Origin: BOKV01 sp041987205
GTDB taxonomy: Bacteria; Pseudomonadota; Alphaproteobacteria; Rhizobiales; Rhizobiaceae
NCBI GenBank assembly: GCA_041987205.1
Contig: JBHIWX010000040.1
Span: forward strand, 1-34,367
Direction of reading: 5' to 3'
DNA: 34,367 nucleotides
Both the position numbers and the translations under genes were made by a program. Below, in pieces: positions 15,657 to 24,070 of the stretch. The notes under the pieces were generated by a model. It saw only the letters and a program-made list of their open reading frames with translations, searched no databases and was not told the DNA's origin. Within the stretch, counting starts at the first letter, position 1; every line of letters starts with the position of its first letter.

Positions 15657-16787
15657 ATGAACGAGGCCGCCAAGCTCGCATTGCGCCGCCAGATCTATTT
15701 CTGGCTGATCGCCTTCGCCTTCCTGCTGTTCTTCCTGTGGGTGTTCTCCGGCATTCTGCTGCCCTTCGTGGCCGGCATGGCGCTGGCCTATTTCCTCGAC
15801 CCTGTCGCCGATCTGCTCGAGCGCTGGGGCCTGTCGCGCCTGCTGGCGACGATTGTCATCCTGTTCCTGTTCGTCCTGATCTTTATCGTGGCGCTGATGG
15901 TGGTGGTGCCGATCCTTGGCCGTCAGGTCACCGATTTCCTCGCCGACCTGCCCGACCTCGTCACGCAGTTGCAGGCGCTTGTTGCCCGGTCCGAGAATGG
16001 CTGGCTGCGCAAATACATCAATCTCGAAACCGAGACGCTGCGCGACAATATCGGAGAACTGACCCGGCAAGGCGCCGGCTGGCTCGCGACGTTGCTCCAG
16101 AAAATCTGGGATTCGGGCAAGGCCATCGTATCGCTCGCCTCGCTGCTCGTCGTCACGCCGGTCGTCGCCTTCTACCTGCTCTACGACTGGGACCGCATGG
16201 TCGAGACGGTCGACAGCTGGCTGCCGCGCGATTATCGTCCGACGATCCACGAACTCCTCGTCGATATTAACGAAGCGGTCGCCGGCTTCGTACGCGGACA
16301 GGGCACGCTGTGCCTCATCCTCGGCACCTTCTACGGCATCGCGTTGACACTCGCCGGTCTTAATTTTGGCCTGCTGATCGGCCTGTTCGCCGGGCTCGTC
16401 TCCTTCATCCCCTATGTCGGTTCGCTCACCGGCTTCGTCCTGTCGGTCGGGGTGGCGCTGGTGCAGTTCTGGCCGGACTGGATCCCCATCGCCATCGTGG
16501 CGGGCATTTTCGCCACGGGCCAGTTCCTCGAAGGCAACATTCTCCAGCCCAAGCTCGTCGGCGACAGCGTCGGCCTTCACCCGGTCTGGCTGATGTTCGC
16601 ACTGTTCGCCTTCGGCACGCTGTTCGGTTTTACCGGCATGCTGATCGCCGTGCCGGTTTCGGCGGCCATCGGCGTCGTCGTGCGCGTCGCGCTTGGCCGA
16701 TATCTCGACAGCGAGCTATATTGGGGTCATGGCAAGGTCGAATCCCGTCCAGGCGGACCGGACAAGGCCGGCGACAAGCCGCAATAG
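15657..16787 (+). CDS. AI-2E family (PerM-type) transporter
   Basis: This is a 376-aa inner-membrane protein with about eight hydrophobic segments. The family features include IYFWLIAFAFLLFFLWVFSG (TM1), GMALAYFLDPVADLLE, a soluble mid-region (about residues 85-170), and the C-terminal block with FLEGNILQPKLVGDSVGLHP and FGFTGMLIAVPVSA. Only some members export AI-2; others act in ion or stress tolerance, so function is open. It is followed after 39 bp by hdaA, then ppk and ppx on the same strand. The C-terminus is hydrophilic and Gly/Lys/Pro-rich. Confidence 0.92.
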   Translation: MNEAAKLALRRQIYFWLIAFAFLLFFLWVFSGILLPFVAGMALAYFLDPVADLLERWGLSRLLATIVILFLFVLIFIVALMVVVPILGRQVTDFLADLPDLVTQLQALVARSENGWLRKYINLETETLRDNIGELTRQGAGWLATLLQKIWDSGKAIVSLASLLVVTPVVAFYLLYDWDRMVETVDSWLPRDYRPTIHELLVDINEAVAGFVRGQGTLCLILGTFYGIALTLAGLNFGLLIGLFAGLVSFIPYVGSLTGFVLSVGVALVQFWPDWIPIAIVAGIFATGQFLEGNILQPKLVGDSVGLHPVWLMFALFAFGTLFGFTGMLIAVPVSAAIGVVVRVALGRYLDSELYWGHGKVESRPGGPDKAGDKPQ

Positions 16788-16826
16788 GGTGCGTCGCCGT
16801 TTGTACGCCGAGTACCGGAATCCGAC

Positions 16827-17498
16827 ATGACCATGCGCCAGCTCCCGCTCAACCTGCCCGTCGAAAACGCCCAGGACCGCGAGGATCTGATCGTCAGCCC
16901 GGCCAACCGGCAGGCGGTCGAGTTCATCGACGCCTGGCCCGACTGGCCCGGTCCTGTCGCCGTGCTTGCCGGGCCCATCGGATCGGGCAAGAGCCACATG
17001 GCCGCGATCTGGGCGGCCCGGGCCGGCGCGCCGACGATCGCCATGGACCGCCTCGAAGATGCCGGCGAAAGCCTTGAGGATCTCGATTGCGTGGTGGTCG
17101 AGGATGCGCGCCCCGGCGCAATTCCCGAGACCGCACTGTTCCACCTGATCAACCATCTGCGCGCCTCCGGCGGCCATTGTCTGATCACCTCGCGCGAGTG
17201 GCCGACCGCATGGCAGGTCGAACTGCCCGATCTTGCCTCCCGGCTGCGCGCGGCCCAACTCGTCGAACTGTCCGAGCCGGACGACGCATTGCTGCGCCAG
17301 GTGATCGTCAAGCTCTTCGCCGACCGCCAGATCGCCATCGATCCGGGCGTCGTCGACTATCTGGTGACCCGCATGGAGCGTTCGCTGGGCGCGGCCGGCG
17401 AACTGGTCGCCGAGATGGACCGCGAGGCGCTCGCGCGCAATGCGAGACTGACCCGGTCCGTCGCCGCTGCCGCACTTAAGAGATTGGCAATGGCGTGA
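16827..17498 (+). CDS. hdaA: DnaA regulatory inactivator homologue HdaA
   Basis: HdaA is a short AAA+ protein (223 aa) related to DnaA domain III; with the sliding clamp it promotes hydrolysis of DnaA-ATP to limit re-initiation. It begins with the clamp-binding motif QLPLNLP (residues 5-11), then a Walker A loop, AGPIGSGKSHMA, a degenerate Walker B (DCVVVEDA), and a sensor/lid region. It lacks a DnaA DNA-binding domain. Position next to ppk matches the Caulobacter/rhizobial order. The ATG at 16827 is preceded by GGAATCCGAC. The sequence shows the clamp motif directly; the role is inferred from homologues. Confidence 0.92.
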   Translation: MTMRQLPLNLPVENAQDREDLIVSPANRQAVEFIDAWPDWPGPVAVLAGPIGSGKSHMAAIWAARAGAPTIAMDRLEDAGESLEDLDCVVVEDARPGAIPETALFHLINHLRASGGHCLITSREWPTAWQVELPDLASRLRAAQLVELSEPDDALLRQVIVKLFADRQIAIDPGVVDYLVTRMERSLGAAGELVAEMDREALARNARLTRSVAAAALKRLAMA

Positions 17499-17624
17499 TG
17501 CTATCGTGTGTCGCAAGCGCGCGATGTTTTCAAATCGTCACAAACGCAGAATAATGCGTGGAAAATCGTCTCCGGTCTCGATCGGGAGACGGCGAGTAAC
17601 CGCCGACACAGGGAGAGGCGGACG

Positions 17625-19826
17625 ATGGAAGGCGTACACCAGACTGCCGAGGGGCCGGGTATCCTCAGCGGCGGGCAGGACGAGGTCGAGGACAATGTCT
17701 TCGCCGATCCCGCCCGATTCATGAACCGCGAGCTTTCGTGGCTCGAATTCAATCGCCGGGTGCTCGAAGAGGCGGAGAATCCGAAGAACCCGCTGCTCGA
17801 GCGGCTGCGCTTCCTGTCGATCTCGGCCAACAATCTGGACGAGTTCTTCATGGTGCGCGTCGCCGGCCTCGTCGGCCAGGTGCGCCAGGGCATCGACACG
17901 CTCTCCGACGACGGGCTGACGGCGAAGGAACAGCTTGCCGCCGTCACCGAGGCGATCACCCGCCTGCAGCAGGACCAGCAGGACGCGTGGACCCAACTGC
18001 GCGAGGAGATCGGCGCGCAGCGCATCGACATCGTCGCACCCGACGAGATCGGCCGCGAGGGGCGCGAATGGCTGGAGACCTATTTCCTGGAATCGGTCTT
18101 TCCGATCCTGACCCCGCTCTCGATGGACCCGGCCCATCCCTTTCCGTTTATTCCCAATCTCGGCTACACGCTCGTCTACGAACTCGAGCCCAACCGCGAC
18201 CGCGAGGGCATGATCGCGCTCATCCGCCTGCCGGCCGCGCTGCGCCGCTTCGTCGAGTTGCCGCAGGCCCCGGGCGAGCCCAATACGTTCATCTCCATCG
18301 AGTCGGTGATCTCGATGTTCATCGGCAGGCTGTTTCCCGGCTACTCGGTCAAGGGATCGGGTTCGTTCCGGGTGATCCGCGACTCCGACCTTGAAGTCGA
18401 GGAAGAGGCCGAGGATCTGGTCCGGACCTTCGAATCCGCGCTCAAGCGCCGCCGTCGCGGCTCCATCATCCGCCTGGAAATCGATGCAGGCATGCCGGCG
18501 AATCTGCGCGAATTCGTCTCCATCGAGACCGGCGCCAATGAGAGCAACGTCAACATCGTGGAGGGCATGCTGGCCCTGCACAATCTGTCCGAGATCGTCT
18601 CGACGGAGCGCCCCGATCTCAAATTCGAGCCGCACAACACCCGCTTTCCCGAGCGTATCCGCGAATTGAACGGCGATTGCCTCGCCGCCATCCGCCAGAA
18701 GGACATCGTCGTCCACCACCCCTATGAATCCTTCGACGTGGTGGTCCAGTTCCTGCGCCAGGCCGCGCGCGATCCGGACGTCGTCGCGATCAAGCAGACG
18801 CTCTATCGCACCTCCAACGATTCCCCCATCGTCGCCGCGCTGATCGAGGCGGCCGAGACCGGCAAATCGGTCACTGCGCTGGTCGAACTGAAAGCGCGTT
18901 TCGACGAGGAAGCCAACATCCGCTGGGCACGCGATCTGGAGCGCGCCGGCGTGCAGGTCGTCTTCGGCTTTGTCGAGTGGAAGACGCATGCCAAGCTCAG
19001 CCAGGTCGTGCGCCGCGAGGAAGGCAAGCTCGCCAATTACGTCCATATCGGCACCGGCAATTACCACCCGGTCACCGCGCGCATCTACACCGACCTGTCC
19101 TATTTCACCGCCAACCCGGCCGTCGCCCGCGACGTCGCCCAGGTGTTCAACTTCATCACCGGTTATGCCGAGCCGGAACATCTGGAAACGATCGCCGTCT
19201 CGCCGATCACGCTGAAGAAGCGCATCCTCGAACACATCGAGGCGGAGATCGAACATGCCCGGCAGGGGCGTCCCGCGACGATCTGGGGCAAGATGAACTC
19301 CGTCGTCGATCCCGAGATCATCGACGCGTTCTATCGTGCCAGCCAGGCCGGGGTGCGCATTGAGCTGGTCGTGCGCGGCATCTGCTGCCTGCGCCCGGCC
19401 GTGCAGGGCCTGTCGGAGAACATCCACGTAAAGTCGATCGTCGGCCGCTTCCTCGAGCACAGCCGCATCCTGTGTTTCGGCAATGGCCACGAAATGCCGT
19501 CGGCCGAAGCCATCGTCTATATCGGCTCGGCCGACCTGATGCCGCGCAACCTCGACCGGCGCGTCGAGGTCATGGTCCGGCTGACCAATCCGACCGTCCA
19601 CCGGCAGGTGCTCGAACAGATCATGCTCGCCAATCTGATGGACAACGAGCAGAGCTGGGAGATCCAGCCCAACGGCACGTCGCGCAGAATTGCCGCGAAA
19701 TCGGACGAAGAATCGTTTAGTGCTCAGCGCTACTTCATGACCAATCCGAGCCTTTCGGGACGTGGAGAATCGCTGAAATACGATGCCCCCAAGCAGTTTA
19801 CGCATCGCGAGATCGGTTATCTCTGA
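17625..19826 (+). CDS. ppk: Polyphosphate kinase 1
   Basis: PPK1 polymerises the ATP gamma-phosphate into inorganic polyphosphate. The product is 733 aa, usual length for rhizobial PPK1. Visible regions are FMNRELSWLEFNRRVLEEA (N domain), SANNLDEFFMVRVAGL, ALIEAAETGKSVTALVELKARFDEEANI, the catalytic loop YVHIGTGNYHPVTAR carrying the phosphohistidine region, and the conserved FGNGHEMPSAEAIVYIGSADLMPRNLDRRVEVM (C2 domain). The ATG at 17625 follows GGGAGAGGCGG; an upstream GTG at 17508 would add 39 arginine-rich residues unlike the family. It ends 44 bp inside the next gene, ppx. Confidence 0.97.
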   Translation: MEGVHQTAEGPGILSGGQDEVEDNVFADPARFMNRELSWLEFNRRVLEEAENPKNPLLERLRFLSISANNLDEFFMVRVAGLVGQVRQGIDTLSDDGLTAKEQLAAVTEAITRLQQDQQDAWTQLREEIGAQRIDIVAPDEIGREGREWLETYFLESVFPILTPLSMDPAHPFPFIPNLGYTLVYELEPNRDREGMIALIRLPAALRRFVELPQAPGEPNTFISIESVISMFIGRLFPGYSVKGSGSFRVIRDSDLEVEEEAEDLVRTFESALKRRRRGSIIRLEIDAGMPANLREFVSIETGANESNVNIVEGMLALHNLSEIVSTERPDLKFEPHNTRFPERIRELNGDCLAAIRQKDIVVHHPYESFDVVVQFLRQAARDPDVVAIKQTLYRTSNDSPIVAALIEAAETGKSVTALVELKARFDEEANIRWARDLERAGVQVVFGFVEWKTHAKLSQVVRREEGKLANYVHIGTGNYHPVTARIYTDLSYFTANPAVARDVAQVFNFITGYAEPEHLETIAVSPITLKKRILEHIEAEIEHARQGRPATIWGKMNSVVDPEIIDAFYRASQAGVRIELVVRGICCLRPAVQGLSENIHVKSIVGRFLEHSRILCFGNGHEMPSAEAIVYIGSADLMPRNLDRRVEVMVRLTNPTVHRQVLEQIMLANLMDNEQSWEIQPNGTSRRIAAKSDEESFSAQRYFMTNPSLSGRGESLKYDAPKQFTHREIGYL

Positions 19827-21351
19827 CACGCTACGATATCGCCCGGAGGTCGGCGCACAGGGGCGGCTGGGCCAGCGGGTCCCCGTCGCCGTCGTCGATA
19901 TTGGCTCCAATTCCGTGCGCCAGGTCATCTATGAGGGGCTGGCGCGCGCCCCAGCCGTGCTGTTCAACGAAAAGGTCCTGTGCGGCCTCGGCAAGGGCAT
20001 TTCGTCGACCGGCAAGCTCGACGAGACCGCCGTCGAACGCGCCATCGCCACGCTGCGCCGTTTCCATGCGCTTGGCCGTCAGGCCGGCGTCTCGCAGACC
20101 CATATCCTCGCCACCGCCGCCGCGCGCGACGCCGCCAACGGCGCCGATTTCATCGCCCGCGTCGAGGCGCTGTTCGACCGCAAGGTCCAGGTGCTGACCG
20201 GCCGCGAGGAAGCGATGTACTCGGCCTGGGGCGTGCGCAGCGGCTTCCACAAGCCGGAGGGCATCGTCGGCGACATGGGTGGCGGCTCGGTCGAACTGGT
20301 CGGCATCAATGGCGAGATCGAGGACGGCATCACTCTGCCGCTGGGCGGGTTGAGGCTCGCCGAACTCGCCGATGGCTCGCTGTCCAAGGCCAGGACGCTG
20401 GTGCGCCAGACGCTGAAGAAAGCGCCGATCGACTGGCCCGGTCAGGCGCGCAATTTCTATGCCGTCGGCGGCACCTGGCGTTCGCTGTTCAAGCTGCACA
20501 TCGCCAACACGCATCACCCGCTCAACGTCATCCATGACTATGCGGTCGACGCCAAGCGCTTCATCGATTTCTGCAACCGCCTCGTCACCAAGGGTGTCGA
20601 CGGTTTCGCCGGCATCGACGCTGTGTCGCGCAATCGCCGCACGCTGCTGCCCTATGGCGCGCTGGTCATGGTGGAGACGCTGAAGAAGCTGAAGGCGGAA
20701 CAGGTCATCGCCTCGTCGCTGGGCGTGCGCGAGGGCTATCTCTATTCGCTGCTGGGCGAGGAGGAGCGTGCGCAGGATTCGCTGATCGAGGCGGCCCGCG
20801 ATCTCTCGGTGCTGATCGCGCGTTCGCCGCGCCATTCCGCCGAACTGGTCGACTGGACCGGTATGGCCTTCGAGCGTCTCGGCGTAGAGGAGACTGAGGA
20901 CGAGGCGCGCTGGCGCGTCGCGTCGTGCTATCTGGCCGATATCGGCTGGCGCTCGCATCCCGATTTCCGTGCCCAGCAATCCGTGTCCGTCATCTCGAAC
21001 ACCGGCTTTGTCGGCATCACGCATGAGGGCAGGGCCTATCTGGCGCTCGCCAGCTACCACCGCTACCAGGGGCTGGGCTCCAAGGTCGCCCCGCCGGAAT
21101 TCGCGAGCCTCGCCTCCTCGCGCGCCCAGACGCGTGCGCGCCTGCTCGCCGCCGTCTACCGGGTGCTCTACCTCTATTCGGCGTCCATGCCGGGCGTCCT
21201 GCCGCGCCTGCGGCTGGAACGCGGGCAGGGCGATGCGCTAACTCTGGTAGTGCCGCGCGATATCGCTGATCTGTGCGGCGAGCGCCCGAACGAGCGCCTT
21301 TCCCAGCTCGCGCGCGAAGCCGGCAAGCCCATCGAGATGCGGATCGACTGA
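19783..21351 (+). CDS. ppx: Exopolyphosphatase (Ppx/GppA family)
   Basis: Ppx degrades polyphosphate processively or hydrolyses pppGpp. The product is 522 aa. The actin/Hsp70-like fold is shown by VAVVDIGSNSVRQVIYE (phosphate 1), the GREEAMYSAWGV loop, and GDMGGGSVELVGI (phosphate 2). A C-terminal HD-like domain follows (about residues 310-500). Its ATG lies inside ppk, overlapping its end by 44 bp; no better start lies downstream. Coupling to ppk is likely, so synthesis and breakdown of polyP are made from one message. An upstream GGAG lies rather far (about 14 nt) from the ATG. Confidence 0.95.
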   Translation: MPPSSLRIARSVISDTLRYRPEVGAQGRLGQRVPVAVVDIGSNSVRQVIYEGLARAPAVLFNEKVLCGLGKGISSTGKLDETAVERAIATLRRFHALGRQAGVSQTHILATAAARDAANGADFIARVEALFDRKVQVLTGREEAMYSAWGVRSGFHKPEGIVGDMGGGSVELVGINGEIEDGITLPLGGLRLAELADGSLSKARTLVRQTLKKAPIDWPGQARNFYAVGGTWRSLFKLHIANTHHPLNVIHDYAVDAKRFIDFCNRLVTKGVDGFAGIDAVSRNRRTLLPYGALVMVETLKKLKAEQVIASSLGVREGYLYSLLGEEERAQDSLIEAARDLSVLIARSPRHSAELVDWTGMAFERLGVEETEDEARWRVASCYLADIGWRSHPDFRAQQSVSVISNTGFVGITHEGRAYLALASYHRYQGLGSKVAPPEFASLASSRAQTRARLLAAVYRVLYLYSASMPGVLPRLRLERGQGDALTLVVPRDIADLCGERPNERLSQLAREAGKPIEMRID

Positions 21352-21393
21352 TCGGCAGATGCCGGTTTGAAGCCCCTTTTGTTCGGCTGAAGG

Positions 21394-22584
21394 CTATTCG
21401 GCGGCCTGGGTGGCCTGCCGTGCCGGCTTGTCGCCGTCGATCTCGATGATCTTCACCGACTTGCCATTGAAGCCGAGCGCCAGGCGGCCGTTCTTGAGCT
21501 TGAGCGCCTGTTCGCCGAAGAGTTCTCGCCGCCAGCCCTTGAGCGCGGCGACATCGGCGTCGTCGTCGGCGGCGATGCGTTCCAGATCGTCCACCGTGGC
21601 GATCACCTTGGCCGCAACGCCGTGCTTCTCGACGATTACCTTGAGCAGCACCTTGAGCATTTCGGCGGCCGCGCCGGAACCTTCGGGCGCATGCCTCGGC
21701 GGCGGGATGTGGGGCAGGGAATCCTTCGGCAGCTTGTTCGCCTCGCGCACCACTTCGAGCAGCGGTTCGCCGAATCGGCCCTTGTCGAAACCGCGCGAGA
21801 GGCCACGCATCTTCATCAGATCGTCGATGCTCGCCGGCGGATGGCTGCAGATCTCGTAGATCGCCTCGTCCTTGATGACGCGGCCGCGCGGCACGTTGTG
21901 GCTGCGCGCCATCTTCTCGCGCCACTCCGCCAGCATTTTCAGCAGCGCGAATTCGCGCGGCTTGCGGATGCGCAGTTTCAGCCGCTGCCAGGCGTTTTCC
22001 GGCGGCATGTCATAGGTCTCGGGCGAGGTGAGGATGTCCATCTCCTCGGCGACCCAGTGGGTCCGGCCCTGTTCCTCGAGATTGGCCTTGATCGACTGAT
22101 AGACGCGGCGCAGATGCGTTACGTCCGAAAGCGCGTATTCGAGCTGCTTCTGCGACAGCGGCCGGCGTTTCCAGTCGGTGAAGCGCGACGACTTGTCGAT
22201 GCGCTCCGACGTGATCCGGAAGACGAGCTGGTCGTAGGAGATGCTGTCGCCATAGCCGCAAACCATGGCCGCGACCTGCGTGTCGAACACGGGCGCCGGG
22301 ATCAGCCCGCCCAGATTGTAGATGATTTCGATGTCCTGGCGCGCCGCGTGGAAGACCTTGACCACGTTGCGGTCGGCCATCAGCTCGAAAAACGGCTTGA
22401 GATCGATCCCGCTGGCCAGCGGATCGATGATCACGGCGTCGTCCGGCGAAGCCATCTGGATCAGGCACAGTTCCGGCCAGAACGTGACTTCACGCAGGAA
22501 TTCGGTGTCCACCGTAACATAGGGGCTCGCCGCGTAGGCCTTGCAAATGCGGGCGAGTTCTCCGGTGGTCGTTACAATCTGCAT
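21394..22584 (-). CDS. rnd: Ribonuclease D
   Basis: This 3'-5' exoribonuclease trims tRNA and structured RNA 3' ends. The product is 396 aa. DEDD exonuclease motifs are TVDTEFLRE (D26, E28), the Asp in VFHAARQDIEII, and the Tyr/Asp of YALSDVTHLRRVY. An HRDC domain follows (about residues 205-290: ALLKMLAEWREKMARSHNVPRGRVI) with a second related helical domain at the C-terminus. It is convergent with ppx, only 42 bp away. In related genomes rnd is close to aspS; here 2.5 kb of other genes intervene. Confidence 0.97.
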   Translation of the reverse strand: MQIVTTTGELARICKAYAASPYVTVDTEFLREVTFWPELCLIQMASPDDAVIIDPLASGIDLKPFFELMADRNVVKVFHAARQDIEIIYNLGGLIPAPVFDTQVAAMVCGYGDSISYDQLVFRITSERIDKSSRFTDWKRRPLSQKQLEYALSDVTHLRRVYQSIKANLEEQGRTHWVAEEMDILTSPETYDMPPENAWQRLKLRIRKPREFALLKMLAEWREKMARSHNVPRGRVIKDEAIYEICSHPPASIDDLMKMRGLSRGFDKGRFGEPLLEVVREANKLPKDSLPHIPPPRHAPEGSGAAAEMLKVLLKVIVEKHGVAAKVIATVDDLERIAADDDADVAALKGWRRELFGEQALKLKNGRLALGFNGKSVKIIEIDGDKPARQATQAAE

Positions 22585-22659
22585 CGGCTTTCTATAGCCA
22601 ATGGGATGGCGCTTGTCTCGCCTGCTCCAACGAAAATTTCGGCGCGGTGGAGGAAAGTC

Positions 22660-23175
22660 TTACGCCTTGATTTCCGCCCGGTCCTGCTGGCCGATCTGGT
22701 CGAGCCGCCGTTGCAGGGCCAGTCGGTCGATCGAGGCGATCGGCAGGCTGACGAAGATAGAGATGCGTCTTTCCAGCATCCTGTAGGCCTCGGTAAAGGC
22801 CAGCCTGATCTGGGCATCGGTGCCGGTCGCCGCCGCCGGATCGGGCACGCCCCAATGCGCGCTCATCGGCTGTCCGGGCCAGATTGGACAGGATTCTGCG
22901 GCTGCTGAATCGCACACCGTGAAGACGAACTGCATTTGCGGTGCGCCCGGTTCGGCGAACTCGTCCCAGTTCTTCGAGCGTGCGAACTCCGTCTGGTAGT
23001 TCAGGCTTTCCAGCAGGCGAAGCGCATGCGGATTGACCTTGCCGGTCGGCTGCGAGCCCGCCGAATAGGCCTTGAACCGGCCCTTGCCTTCGCGGTTCAG
23101 GATGGCTTCGGCCATGATCGAGCGTGCCGAATTGCCGGTGCACAGGAACAGGACATTATAGGGTTCGTTCGACAT
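22660..23175 (-). CDS. arsC: Arsenate reductase of the low-molecular-weight phosphatase type
   Basis: The enzyme reduces arsenate to arsenite through a low-molecular-weight tyrosine phosphatase fold. The product is 171 aa, longer than the 130-140 of the thioredoxin-linked type, due to a C-terminal helix region rich in Arg/Asp/Gln. The P-loop C12-x5-R18 (CTGNSAR) is intact and the general acid Asp is in WGVPDPA (D112). Two more cysteines, C88 and C96 (VCDSAAAESCP), are positioned as the resolving pair. It lies 42 bp downstream of arsR. No arsB, acr3 or arsH accompanies it here. Confidence 0.9.
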   Translation of the reverse strand: MSNEPYNVLFLCTGNSARSIMAEAILNREGKGRFKAYSAGSQPTGKVNPHALRLLESLNYQTEFARSKNWDEFAEPGAPQMQFVFTVCDSAAAESCPIWPGQPMSAHWGVPDPAAATGTDAQIRLAFTEAYRMLERRISIFVSLPIASIDRLALQRRLDQIGQQDRAEIKA

Positions 23176-23217
23176 CGTGTTTCTCCGAAAGGGGCGGTCG
23201 ACGCCCCGTGAACTGGG

Positions 23218-23550
23218 TCAGCAGGCGCAGGCGATTTCGTCGATCAGGGGCTGGCAGAGTTCGGCCCTGCCGCCGCAGCAATCCTCCATCAGGAAGCCGA
23301 GCAGGGCGCGAATGCCGTCGATATCGGCGTGGTAGCGGATTGTCCGCCCCTCGCGCTCGTTGCGCACCAGCCCGGAACGCGCCAGCACCGCCAGATTGGC
23401 CGACATCGTGTTCTGCTTCACCCCCAGCGCCTCGCCGATGGCGCCCGCGCTCATGCCGGCGGTGCCAGACTTGACCAGAAGGCGGAACACGTCGAGCCGT
23501 GTCGGTTGCGCCAGTGCGGCGAAGGCCGCGATTGCCTGAAAATTATCCAT
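23218..23550 (-). CDS. arsR: ArsR/SmtB-family metalloid-responsive repressor
   Basis: The product is 110 aa. A winged helix (ALAQPTRLDVFRLLVKSG, helix-turn-helix GAIGEALGVKQNTMSANLAVLARSGLV, wing EGREGRTIRYHAD) is followed by a C-terminal tail with five cysteines. C91-C92-x6-C99 resembles the three-cysteine As(III) site described for ArsR of Acidithiobacillus ferrooxidans (CC-x5-C), so metalloid sensing is likely; C108 and C110 are extra. A stop codon lies four codons upstream of the ATG, fixing the start. No Shine-Dalgarno sequence precedes it, and the ATG is inside the palindromic operator, consistent with a leaderless, self-repressed message. Confidence 0.93.
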   Translation of the reverse strand: MDNFQAIAAFAALAQPTRLDVFRLLVKSGTAGMSAGAIGEALGVKQNTMSANLAVLARSGLVRNEREGRTIRYHADIDGIRALLGFLMEDCCGGRAELCQPLIDEIACAC

Positions 23551-23569
23551 AAATCATGAATTATTGATA
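23544..23569. promoter_or_regulatory. Palindromic ArsR operator over the arsR start
   Basis: Twenty-six positions form a nearly perfect dyad centred between 23556 and 23557: 11 of 13 base pairs are complementary (mismatched at 23548/23565 and 23553/23560). Its core is TCATGA flanked by ATAA and TTAT, and its outer arms are TATC and GATA. It covers the predicted -10 box and the arsR ATG, the right place for autorepression. Assignment to ArsR rests on position and symmetry. Confidence 0.7.
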
Positions 23570-23586
23570 TGTCTGTCATAGTCAAG
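23558..23586 (-). promoter_or_regulatory. arsR promoter (predicted leaderless)
   Basis: On the minus strand CTTGAC (23586-23581) is a perfect alphaproteobacterial -35. A 17-nt spacer leads to TAATTC (23563-23558) as the -10. Seven nucleotides later comes the arsR ATG (23550), so the transcript probably starts at or next to its start codon. Confidence 0.55.
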
Positions 23587-23604
23587 CAGGTTTTTGAAAC
23601 CTGC
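23586..23604. promoter_or_regulatory. Perfect 8-bp inverted repeat upstream of arsR
   Basis: GCAGGTTT and AAACCTGC enclose only TTG. It abuts the arsR -35 box and lies in the divergent region before the gene at 23745. It could be a second operator or a short RNA hairpin. No T-run supports termination. Confidence 0.5.
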
Positions 23605-23744
23605 CGGGATGCCGTGCCAACCCCCGGCGACCGGCCAACCGCTCAAGGTGTGTCGTATCTCACGCACGGCCCGTTCGTCCGTGCCCATCTAGGAATTGTC
23701 GGCGGGCAATCCCGTCCCCGACTTGGAGAAACGGACAGCAAAAA

Positions 23745-24029
23745 ATGACAAACCTTCGCAAAACCATCCTCACAACCATGGCCGCCGTCACCGTAGTCGC
23801 GGCGGGTATCGCAGCCATCCCCTCGAATGCCGAGGCAGGCTTCTTCGATTCCATCGGCGGATCCAACCGCTTTGCGACCTCGACCGGCACCGTACCGTCC
23901 ACGGTTACCTTCGCCAGGCCTGCGACGCAGACACAAGTTGGAACCGTGCCGTCCACAATCCAGTTCGGCAATCCGGCCACGCAGACCCAGGTCGGTACCG
24001 TGCCGTCGACCATCATCTTCGGGCAGTAA
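23745..24029 (+). CDS. Small secreted protein with 18-residue repeats
   Basis: The product is 94 aa. A signal peptide (about residues 1-31, ending SNAEA) is followed by a short GFFDSIGGSNRF linker, then tandem repeats of GTVPSTxxFxxPATQTQV: two full 18-residue copies and a truncated third ending FGQ. The mature peptide is only about 60 residues, Thr/Pro/Val-rich and without cysteines. A beta-arch or solenoid structure is possible. I do not recognise the family. The start is backed by the signal peptide, with GGAG rather far upstream. It diverges from arsR across the palindromes, but nothing shows it is arsenic-related. Confidence 0.75.
   Translation: MTNLRKTILTTMAAVTVVAAGIAAIPSNAEAGFFDSIGGSNRFATSTGTVPSTVTFARPATQTQVGTVPSTIQFGNPATQTQVGTVPSTIIFGQ
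23886..24026 (+). repeat. 54-nt in-frame tandem repeats
   Basis: Unit 1 covers 23886-23939, unit 2 covers 23940-23993, and a partial third covers 23994-24026. Each encodes GTVPST plus a variable core and PATQTQV. Copies differ mostly at third codon positions, which indicates selection on the protein and argues against a very recent duplication. Confidence 0.85.
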
Positions 24030-24070
24030 TCCCGAATTCCGACAGCCATCGGACTGTTTCCGATTATCCA

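Noticed and set aside
17538..19928. Long open frame (796 codons) opposite ppk
   Set aside because: It is the mirror of PPK1 codon bias in GC-rich DNA; the ppk frame matches a known family end to end and the antisense frame matches none.
19831..21060. 409-codon open frame opposite ppx
   Set aside because: Antisense shadow of a well-recognised Ppx; no ribosome binding site or family features.
23886..24026. CRISPR-like array
   Set aside because: The 54-nt units are contiguous and in frame within a secreted protein; there are no spacers.
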